The notes beneath the pieces were generated by a model, which saw only the letters and a list, made by a program, of their open reading frames with translations, was not told the origin of the DNA and made no database searches. The position numbers were made by a program, and so were the translations under genes. From an uncultured Prevotella sp. (GTDB lineage Bacteria; Bacteroidota; Bacteroidia; Bacteroidales; Bacteroidaceae), in the NCBI GenBank assembly GCA_900556795.1, contig USQD01000108.1:1-6756 (forward strand): a stretch of 6,756 bases of DNA. The letters run 5' to 3'. Below, piece by piece: positions 1 to 5,562 of the stretch. Numbering within the stretch: position 1 is the first letter of the stretch; every line of letters begins with the position of its first letter.

Positions 1-1
1 T

Positions 2-1489
2 TTCATGCTGATGGGAGCATTGATTCCTGTCGGGGCGCAAGCGCAAGCGTTGAGCCTCGACAGTTGTCGCGCTATGGCTCTGCGCAACAACAAGCAGATC
101 AATGCCTCAAAGCTCAAGAAAGACGTGGCGTATAATCTGAAGAAATCGGCACGCACGAAATACTTGCCTAAGGTGGACGCCATGGGCGGATATGAATGGT
201 TCAGCAAAGAGATTTCCCTGCTGAACAGTGATCAGAAAGCTGCATTCAGCAATTTGGGTTCCACACTGGCAGGAGGAATCTCAAGCAATGCAAGCAATTT
301 GATGGGACAACTGGTAGGTCAGGGCATCCTGACTCCAGAACAGGCACAGAAGATTGGTGGATTACTTTCCGAAAAGACGGGAACACTTCAGCAGCAGGGC
401 AATGCTATCGGTCAGGGAGTGGTTGATGCTTTCAGAACTGACACCCGAAATATGTGGGCAGGAAGCGTGATGGTAAGACAGCCTATCTATATGGGCGGTG
501 CTATTATTGCAGCCAACAAGATTGCCGACATCGGAGAAGAAATAGCTGAGAACGATTTGGATCATCAGACACAGCAGACTCTCTACGCCATCGACCAGGC
601 TTACTGGCTGGCAGTTTCGCTCAAGCAGAAGCATAAGCTAGCCACCAGTTACCGCGACCTGGTACAGAAGCTCAATGATGATGTTCATAAGATGATCAAG
701 CAGGGTGTTGCGACGAAGGCTGACGGCTTGAAGGTAGACGTAAAGGTGAACGAGGCAGAGATGAAGATGACTCAGGCAGAAGACGGACTGGCTCTTTCCA
801 AGATGCTGCTCTGCCAGCTCTGCGGCATCCCGATGAATCAGGAGATCACACTTGCTGATGAAGATAAGGAGACCTTGGCTCTTTCAGGAATACCTGTCGA
901 CACAGAACAGCAAAGAGTAGCAGCAGCCGACTCAGCGATGAATACCCGTCCGGAATTGAGAATGCTCCAGAATGCACTCGATATTTCCAAGCAGGCTACC
1001 AATCTGGTGAGAGCCATCTACATGCCACATGTAGCTCTGACCGGCGGCTACACCATTTCAAATCCTAATGTTTTCAATGGATTCCAGAAGAAATTCACAG
1101 GAGTATGGAACGTAGGAATCATCGTCCAGGTGCCAGTATGGAACTGGTTTGACTGCGCCTATAAGGTGAGAGCATCTAAGGCAACCACCAATATCGCCCA
1201 GATGAACCTGGATGATACGCGCGAGAAGATTCACCTTCAGATTGCGCAGAGCCAGTTCAAGGTGAAGGAAGCTCAGAAGAAGCTCAATATGGCGATGAGA
1301 AACATTGCCAGCGCTGAGGAAAACCTCAGATGCGCAAACCTCGGATTCAAGGAAGGCGTCATGGAGGTTACCGATGTGATGGCAGCACAGACTGCCTGGC
1401 AACAGGCACAGAGCCAGAAGATTGACGCCGAAATTGATGTGAAGCTGACACAAGTTGGGCTTAACAAGGCACTCGGTATCCTGCAATAA
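2..1489 (+). CDS. TolC-family outer-membrane efflux channel (5' end cut by window)
   Basis: This is an outer-membrane channel subunit of a tripartite exporter, giving substrates an exit from the periplasm. The reading frame is open from base 2. The first ATG (base 5) sits inside what looks like the hydrophobic core of a signal peptide ending near AQAQA, so the true start is probably a few codons upstream, outside the window. Numbering from that ATG, the protein shows the two-fold TolC (OEP) repeat. Repeat one covers about residues 16-285, with barrel strands near 60-66 and 150-163 (VMVRQPIYMGG) and long amphipathic helices around 165-275. Repeat two covers about 314-494, with strands near 342-350 and 367-381 and a helix pair ending in the family-typical GFKEGVMEVTDVMAAQ (447-462). 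An Ala/Gly/Ser/Gln-rich insert of about 80 residues (67-148) lies between the first two strands. The next gene, 148 bp downstream, is the matching adaptor. Family assignment is firm; substrate is unknown. Confidence 0.93.
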   Translation, partial: FMLMGALIPVGAQAQALSLDSCRAMALRNNKQINASKLKKDVAYNLKKSARTKYLPKVDAMGGYEWFSKEISLLNSDQKAAFSNLGSTLAGGISSNASNLMGQLVGQGILTPEQAQKIGGLLSEKTGTLQQQGNAIGQGVVDAFRTDTRNMWAGSVMVRQPIYMGGAIIAANKIADIGEEIAENDLDHQTQQTLYAIDQAYWLAVSLKQKHKLATSYRDLVQKLNDDVHKMIKQGVATKADGLKVDVKVNEAEMKMTQAEDGLALSKMLLCQLCGIPMNQEITLADEDKETLALSGIPVDTEQQRVAAADSAMNTRPELRMLQNALDISKQATNLVRAIYMPHVALTGGYTISNPNVFNGFQKKFTGVWNVGIIVQVPVWNWFDCAYKVRASKATTNIAQMNLDDTREKIHLQIAQSQFKVKEAQKKLNMAMRNIASAEENLRCANLGFKEGVMEVTDVMAAQTAWQQAQSQKIDAEIDVKLTQVGLNKALGILQ

Positions 1490-1497
1490 CGGCACCG

Positions 1498-1538
1498 GGG
1501 GCAGAAATCCTGGGGCGGAAATCCTGGGGCGGAAATCC
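1498..1538. repeat. 14-bp tandem repeat, three copies
   Basis: Just after the tolC-family stop codon, the unit GGGGC(A/G)GAAATCCT is repeated at 1498, 1512 and 1526. The first copy has A for G at its sixth base, and the third has G in place of the last T. The unit length is twice seven, like the period-7 arrays elsewhere in the window. No function is evident. Confidence 0.85.
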
Positions 1539-1553
1539 GATAGAATCGGATTT
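1533..1553. repeat. Perfect 9-bp inverted repeat (hairpin)
   Basis: AAATCCGAT at 1533-1541 and ATCGGATTT at 1545-1553 are exact reverse complements separated by AGA. The left arm is shared with the third copy of the 14-bp tandem repeat. The hairpin lies 44 bp after the tolC-family stop and 84 bp before the adaptor start. It is followed by AACGGTGG, not a T-run, so it is not a standard intrinsic terminator. It could be an mRNA stabiliser or a weak attenuator between the first two genes; that is inference. Confidence 0.7.
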
Positions 1554-1637
1554 AACGGTGGCTAGAGGGGGAAGATTTCATCATCTTCTTCTCTATAATC
1601 AATATTTTCAAAACATAAAATAAAATTCAGAAAAAAT

Positions 1638-2621
1638 ATGTCTAAGAAATCACAGCATAACAATATATTACTCGCTGTCATCGGATTTACGGCGGTAGTT
1701 ATCCTAGTGGGCGTCATCGGTTTCTTTACCTTGGAACAGAAGGATGACACCATCCAGGGCGAGGTAGAAGTTTCAGAATACAGAGTATCCTGCAAGTTGC
1801 CTGGCCGTATAGTAGAATTGAGAGTGAAGGAGGGCGACTATGTTCACGTAGGCGACACCCTCGCCATCCTCGAAGTTCCAGAGATGAAATCTCAGGAGCA
1901 GATGCTTCAGGCAACCAATGCAGCTGCCGAAGCCATGAAGGATCTGACCGATGCCGGTGCCCGCAAGGAGCAGATTCAGGGTGCTTATCAGCTGGTTCAG
2001 CAGGCAGAAGCTGCTGCAACCATCGCCAAGAAGACTTACGACCGTATGCAGAACCTCTACAACGAGGGCGTCATCAGCGGTCAGAAGCGCGATGAGGCTT
2101 TCGCAGCCTACAAGGCAACAGAGGCTCAGGTGGCTGCAGCCAAGAGCCAGTATGAAATGGCCAAAAACGGAGCACGTGAGCAGGAGAAGCGCATGGCTGC
2201 CAACAACACACAGGCTTCGAAGAGTGCCGTGGATGTAGTGAAGAATCTCCTGAAGGAGACGGTTCAGATTGCCCAGTGCGAAGGCGAGGTAAGCAATGTC
2301 TATCCAAAGGTAGGCGAATTGGTAGGTCTCGGATCTCCTATCATGAGCATCTCCATCATGAGCGATATGTGGGGAACCTTCAATGTCCGCGAAGACCATC
2401 TCCAGGGCTTGAACAAGGGTGATGAGTTTACCGCTTTCGTCCCAGCCTTCAACAAGAATATCAAGATGAAGGTTTATTACCTGAAGGATCAGGGTTCATA
2501 CGCAACCTGGAAGGCAACCAAGGACAATGGCGATTACGACCGCAAGACTTTCGAGGTGAAGGCCCGTCCTATCACCAAGCTGGAGGGATTGCGCCCGGGA
2601 ATGTCACTCATCATTAAATAA
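1638..2621 (+). CDS. HlyD/EmrA-type periplasmic adaptor (membrane fusion protein)
   Basis: This adaptor links an inner-membrane transporter to a TolC channel across the periplasm. The 327-residue protein has a short cytoplasmic N-terminus, a single membrane anchor (about residues 10-31, LLAVIGFTAVVILVGVIGFF) and no lipobox. The first half of a lipoyl/barrel-sandwich domain follows at 42-80 (KLPGRIVELRVKEGDYVHVGD). An Ala/Gln/Lys-rich alpha-helical hairpin covers about 84-210, where adaptors contact the TolC tip. The second lipoyl half is near 212-240 (CEGEVSNVYPKVGELVGLGSP), and a beta-barrel domain runs to the C-terminus, ending in the typical GLRPGMSLIIK. The length is normal for the family. 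The start at 1638 gives the expected short basic N-terminus before the anchor; the leader is A-rich (CAGAAAAAAT) with no clear Shine-Dalgarno. The stop lies 5 bp before the first permease gene, so the two are probably translationally coupled. Confidence 0.94.
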   Translation: MSKKSQHNNILLAVIGFTAVVILVGVIGFFTLEQKDDTIQGEVEVSEYRVSCKLPGRIVELRVKEGDYVHVGDTLAILEVPEMKSQEQMLQATNAAAEAMKDLTDAGARKEQIQGAYQLVQQAEAAATIAKKTYDRMQNLYNEGVISGQKRDEAFAAYKATEAQVAAAKSQYEMAKNGAREQEKRMAANNTQASKSAVDVVKNLLKETVQIAQCEGEVSNVYPKVGELVGLGSPIMSISIMSDMWGTFNVREDHLQGLNKGDEFTAFVPAFNKNIKMKVYYLKDQGSYATWKATKDNGDYDRKTFEVKARPITKLEGLRPGMSLIIK

Positions 2622-2626
2622 CTTCT

Positions 2627-3790
2627 ATGTTCAAGAGATTATATCATATTGCCCTCAGAGAATGCGGCATCATGTGGAAGAATCCTATCTATCTCTTCTG
2701 CATGGTCATCTTCCCCATCGTGGTGGTGATTTTCTTCACTACCCTGATGCAGGGAGGTGTGCCTACCGACATGCCTGTGGGCATTGTTGACCAGGACAAT
2801 TCTCATACCTCCCGCCAGCTGGTGCATAAGCTCGACGCTTTCCAGACCACCAAGGTGGTGGCTCACTATGAGAACATTGCTGAGGCAAGACATGCTATCC
2901 AGAAGAACGAAATCTATGCCTTCCTGGTGATTCCTAACGGAACAGAGGCAGGATTGATGGCTCAGAAACAGCCTAAGATTTCCTTCTACTACAGCAGTGT
3001 GTCGCTGGCGGCAGGCTCCCTGCTCTTCCGCGACTTGAAGACCATTTCTACCCTGGGAGGAGCAGCGGCAGGAATGGCGAAGCTTTCGGCATTGGGAAAG
3101 ACGAATGATGAAATCATGACCTTTCTGCAACCTATTGCTGTAGATTTGCACATGATAGGCAATCCATACGCCAACTACAACTACTATCTATCCACGGTGA
3201 TGGTACCAGGACTCATCATGTTGTTCATCTTCCTGATCACACCTTATTCTATAGGTACGGAGTTGAAATTCAACCGGGCAAAAGACTGGATGCGAATGGC
3301 GAACAACAATCCTTATCTCGCCATCGCCGGCAAGATGCTTCCTCAGACGCTCATCTTCCTGAGCATCTTCCTGCTGTTCGAGTTCTATATCTATCATGTA
3401 CTGGATTTCCCTCATCCGGGCGGTGCGCTGCCTATCATCCTGCTGGGCATTCTGAGCGTATTATCCTGCCAGTGCTTTGGCATCTTTGCCTTCGGACTGA
3501 TGCCTTCGCTTCGTATGTCGATGAGTATCTGTTCGTTGTGGGGCGTGGTTAGTTTCTCCATCTGCGGAGCCACCTATCCGCTCTTCGCCATGGATTCGCC
3601 TATCCAGGCCATCGGACAGCTCTTCCCTATGCGCCATTACTACATGATTTACCAGATGAACATCTTCAATGGTTTCCCGATGAGCGATGCAGTATTGCAC
3701 TGGGGTGCGATGGTGCTCTTCTGTGCCCTGCCAATGCTCACTATCTGGAACATCAAGAAGGCAATGCTGGTTTACAAGTACCTGCCGTAG
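2627..3790 (+). CDS. ABC-2 family transporter permease (first of pair)
   Basis: This is the inner-membrane permease subunit of an ABC-2-type exporter (ABC2_membrane_3-like, YbhS/YbhR/YhiH style). The 387-residue protein has one N-terminal membrane helix (about 20-41, IYLFCMVIFPIVVVIFFTTL). A large extracytoplasmic domain follows (about 42-185) that begins with the family pattern VGIVDQDNSHTSRQ at 51-64. Five further hydrophobic segments lie near 188-210, 236-258, 266-291, 297-322 and 356-376. The motif QLFPMRHYYMIYQ (331-343), before the last helix, matches the LFP-x-xYY signature of these permeases. The C-terminus is short and basic. The gene starts 5 bp after the adaptor stop without its own visible ribosome binding site, which supports coupling. 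The shared IVD...SHTSR motif shows it is a paralogue of the second permease downstream. No nucleotide-binding domain is fused to it. Confidence 0.92.
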   Translation: MFKRLYHIALRECGIMWKNPIYLFCMVIFPIVVVIFFTTLMQGGVPTDMPVGIVDQDNSHTSRQLVHKLDAFQTTKVVAHYENIAEARHAIQKNEIYAFLVIPNGTEAGLMAQKQPKISFYYSSVSLAAGSLLFRDLKTISTLGGAAAGMAKLSALGKTNDEIMTFLQPIAVDLHMIGNPYANYNYYLSTVMVPGLIMLFIFLITPYSIGTELKFNRAKDWMRMANNNPYLAIAGKMLPQTLIFLSIFLLFEFYIYHVLDFPHPGGALPIILLGILSVLSCQCFGIFAFGLMPSLRMSMSICSLWGVVSFSICGATYPLFAMDSPIQAIGQLFPMRHYYMIYQMNIFNGFPMSDAVLHWGAMVLFCALPMLTIWNIKKAMLVYKYLP

Positions 3791-3793
3791 GAA

Positions 3794-3828
3794 AGTGAAG
3801 AGTGAAGAGTGAAGAACGAAGAATTCAA
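3794..3828. repeat. Period-7 tandem array (AGTGAAG)
   Basis: Three exact copies of AGTGAAG at 3794, 3801 and 3808 are followed by two degenerate units, AACGAAG and AATTCAA. The array begins three bases after the first permease's stop codon. It contributes to the 92-bp gap that separates the two permease genes, whereas the preceding gene pair is only 5 bp apart. Confidence 0.88.
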
Positions 3829-3845
3829 CAGCTTTACTAATCATA

Positions 3846-3889
3846 AAGTTCAAAGTTCAATGTTCAAAGTTAAAAGAGTTCAATGTTAA
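3846..3889. repeat. Period-7 tandem array (AAGTTCA) running into a start codon
   Basis: The units are AAGTTCA (3846), AAGTTCA (3853), ATGTTCA (3860), AAGTTAA (3867), a 9-base unit AAGAGTTCA (3874) and ATGTTAA (3883). The ATG of the last unit is the start codon of the second permease. The array therefore forms the whole immediate leader and the first codons of that gene. No purine-rich ribosome binding site stands out, other than AAAAGAG within the array. Confidence 0.87.
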
Positions 3890-5148
3890 AAAGTAGTTTA
3901 CTATATAAGATTATCAATGGTATCTGGGACATGTGCTACATCTGGAAGACGGAAATGCGCAATGTGTTCCGTGATGAGGGTGTGCTCATCTTCTGCATCC
4001 TGGTGCCACTGGGCTATCCGCTGCTCTACTCGTGGATTTACAACAACGAGGTGGTGAGAGAGGTGGATACGGCGATTGTCGACCTCAGCCATAGCCATAC
4101 TTCCCGAGAGTTTATCCGGGATTACGATGCCTCCCCTGATGCCAAGGCCACCTATTACTGCAACAGTCTTGATGAGGCGAAGCAGCTGGTACAGAAGCAG
4201 GCTGTGCATGGAATCATCTATATTCCTTCCGATTTCGACACCAAGCTGAATCGTGGCGAACAGGCGCATGTAGGCGTTTATTGTGATATGAGTCTGATGC
4301 TCACCTATAAGGCGATTTATCAGACGGCTCAAGGCGTGGCAAGCCATATCAATTCGGGCATTCAGATTTCTAAAGGTGGCGGATTCACGGATAGAGACGA
4401 TGAGATTACCACCGAGCCACTGGCGTTTGATGAGGTTCCGATATTCAACACCACTGGGGGATACGGTAATGCGATTCTTCCAGGCGTTCTTGTGCTGATT
4501 CTGCAGCAAACCATGCTGTTGGGCATCGGAATGGCGGCAGGAACATCAAGAGAATTGAACAGAAATCGCGAACTGATACCGGTAAGCAAGCATTATGGCG
4601 GTATTTTCCGCATTGTTTTCGGTAAGGCGATGGTTTATTTCATGGTTTATGCCGTGATGGGAATGTATCTTACGCTGGTAGTTCCGAAACTGTTCGGATT
4701 TGTCAGCATGGTAACGTGGACCACCATTCTTGGTTTCCTCTTGCCTTATATCCTATCGTGCATTTTCTTCGGTTTGATGCTGTCATGTCTGGTAAGATAT
4801 CGTGAAAACGTGATGCTTCTGGTGGTATTTACCTCCGTTCCATTGCTTTTTATGACGGGAATTTCATGGCCACAGAGCAATATTCCGGGCTTTTGGCAAG
4901 GATTTTCGTGGGTTTTCCCATCTACTTTCGGCATCCGCGGATTTCTCAGAATCAGCAGTATGGGAGCATCTCTTGTTGATATTCTTCCGGAATTCAGGGC
5001 GCTCTGGATACAGACGGGCGTCTATTTCCTGGCTACCTGCCTGGTTTTCAGGCAGCAACTGAGATCAGCAAGACTCAAGGCTAACCTCACAGCTGAAGTA
5101 GCAGAAGAAGAGGATGAGGCGGAAGAAATCGTTAATAATGTACAATGA
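3883..5148 (+). CDS. ABC-2 family transporter permease (second of pair)
   Basis: This is the second inner-membrane permease, probably a heterodimer partner of the preceding one. The 421-residue protein has an N-terminal amphipathic stretch (IWKTEMRNVFRDEG, 20-33), typical of ABC-2 permeases just before the first membrane helix at about 34-52. An extracytoplasmic domain covers about 53-195 and includes TAIVDLSHSHTSRE (63-76), parallel to the first permease. Further hydrophobic segments lie near 197-219, 243-266, 276-302, 308-327 and 372-390. SWVFPSTFGIRGFLRI (342-357) corresponds to the LFP...R motif before the last helix. The tail (403-421) is acidic, with EEEDEAEE. The start at 3883 falls inside a 7-bp repeat array. 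A later ATG at 3931 (residue 17) would still keep the amphipathic stretch, so the exact start is uncertain. The last codons and the TGA lie in another 7-bp array. No ATP-binding domain is present. Confidence 0.92.
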   Translation: MLKSSLLYKIINGIWDMCYIWKTEMRNVFRDEGVLIFCILVPLGYPLLYSWIYNNEVVREVDTAIVDLSHSHTSREFIRDYDASPDAKATYYCNSLDEAKQLVQKQAVHGIIYIPSDFDTKLNRGEQAHVGVYCDMSLMLTYKAIYQTAQGVASHINSGIQISKGGGFTDRDDEITTEPLAFDEVPIFNTTGGYGNAILPGVLVLILQQTMLLGIGMAAGTSRELNRNRELIPVSKHYGGIFRIVFGKAMVYFMVYAVMGMYLTLVVPKLFGFVSMVTWTTILGFLLPYILSCIFFGLMLSCLVRYRENVMLLVVFTSVPLLFMTGISWPQSNIPGFWQGFSWVFPSTFGIRGFLRISSMGASLVDILPEFRALWIQTGVYFLATCLVFRQQLRSARLKANLTAEVAEEEDEAEEIVNNVQ

Positions 5149-5169
5149 ATAATGTATAATTCATAATTT
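5137..5169. repeat. Period-7 array (AATGTAT-like) containing a stop codon
   Basis: Consecutive seven-base units AATGTAC (5137), AATGAAT (5144), AATGTAT (5151) and AATTCAT (5158) are followed by a partial AATTT. The TGA of the second permease (5146-5148) lies in the second unit, and the final residues of that protein (NVQ) are read from the array. The preceding GTTAAT may be a decayed further unit. Confidence 0.82.
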
Positions 5170-5180
5170 CGGGGGAGGAA

Positions 5181-5222
5181 CCATGCAAAAAACGACTGTT
5201 AACTGTTAACCTGTTAACTCCT
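5181..5222 (+). repeat. 42-bp direct repeat, copy 1
   Basis: This copy matches 5444-5485 at 40 of 42 positions; the only difference is GA versus AG at positions 14-15 of the repeat. It starts with CCATGCAAAAAAC and ends with three GTTAAC palindromes (5198, 5205, 5213) spaced 7 and 8 bp apart, so its second half is itself a period-7 array of CTGTTAA. It lies 28 bp upstream of the compound inverted repeat. Confidence 0.9.
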
Positions 5223-5251
5223 GAGAAAAAAGAGGGTGTGTCAAGAGCGCA

Positions 5252-5441
5252 ACCCCGCCAGGCGTCCCGGCGGATTTGAAATCCGCCGTAAAAAAAGGTT
5301 CGACCTATTAAACCGGGGATTTACAATCCCCCAACATAAGGTAAAGCATACTCCTTTGCTGCGGATTGCAAATCCGCAGAGCCTAAATAGGTTAGGACAT
5401 TTTTTAATGCCGGATTGCAAATCCGGCAGGACGCCAGGGGT
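5252..5441. repeat. Compound inverted repeat of four palindromes (MITE/BIME-like)
   Basis: Four short palindromes share an ATTTG/CAAAT-type centre flanked by GG/CC: 5268-5288 (10-bp arms, 1-base centre), 5315-5331 (7-bp arms), 5359-5379 (9-bp arms) and 5408-5428 (9-bp arms). The left half (about 5252-5331) and right half (about 5360-5441) are imperfect inverted copies of each other. GGCGTCC at 5261-5267 mirrors GGACGCC at 5429-5435, an A-run after palindrome 1 mirrors the T-run at 5399-5405, and ACCTATT at 5303-5309 mirrors AATAGGT at 5386-5392. The whole segment could fold as one long hairpin or as four small ones. It encodes no transposase, so a non-autonomous mobile repeat is the best reading. 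It lies before the terminator and so should be transcribed as the 3' untranslated region of the exporter mRNA. Confidence 0.8.
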
Positions 5442-5443
5442 GA

Positions 5444-5485
5444 CCATGCAAAAAACAGCTGTTAACTGTTAACCTGTTAACTCCT
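5444..5485 (+). repeat. 42-bp direct repeat, copy 2
   Basis: This is the second copy of the repeat at 5181-5222 (40 of 42 identical), starting two bases after the right end of the compound inverted repeat. GTTAAC palindromes occur at 5461, 5468 and 5476. Looser similarity continues a little further on the right, with A-rich sequence after CTCCT in both copies. Together the two copies bracket the inverted-repeat element in the same orientation. Confidence 0.9.
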
Positions 5486-5496
5486 CTGATAAAAAT

Positions 5497-5536
5497 AAAG
5501 CTAGGACTGCTTGAGGGCAATCCTAGCTTTTTATTT
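5497..5536. terminator. Bidirectional intrinsic terminator between convergent genes
   Basis: AAAGCTAGGA (5497-5506) pairs perfectly with TCCTAGCTTT (5521-5530). After one C/A mismatch, three more pairs (5508-5510 with 5517-5519) close a 6-base loop. On the plus strand a T-rich tail follows (CTTTTTATTTTATA). On the minus strand the tail reads CTTTATTTTTATC. It therefore can end both the exporter transcript from the left and the mrp transcript from the right, whose stop codon is at 5563. Confidence 0.9.
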
Positions 5537-5562
5537 TATACCCTTATCAAATAGGATATTTA

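Noticed and set aside
1533..1553. Hairpin as an intrinsic terminator after the tolC-family gene
   Set aside because: The stem is good, but it is followed by AACGGTGG rather than a T-run, so I list it only as an inverted repeat.
1590..1637. A separate promoter before the adaptor gene
   Set aside because: TATTTTCA at 1603 loosely resembles TAnnTTTG, but it lacks the final G and has no TTTG at the right distance upstream.
1773..2399. A 208-codon minus-strand frame and similar antisense frames opposite the adaptor and permease genes
   Set aside because: All are antisense to well-supported genes and show Leu/His/Cys-rich composition typical of antisense translation.
5236..5472. A 78-codon plus-strand frame and an overlapping 68-codon minus-strand frame (5241-5447) in the intergenic region
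   Set aside because: Both are translations of the palindromic repeat element and the second 42-bp repeat. They have no plausible start context or domain, and the palindromes give similar peptides on both strands, as expected for repeat DNA.
5181..5485. A CRISPR array or classical transposon target-site duplication
   Set aside because: There are only two 42-bp copies with one long, palindromic interval and no regular spacers. 42 bp is too long for a target-site duplication, and the copies are not equidistant from the element ends.
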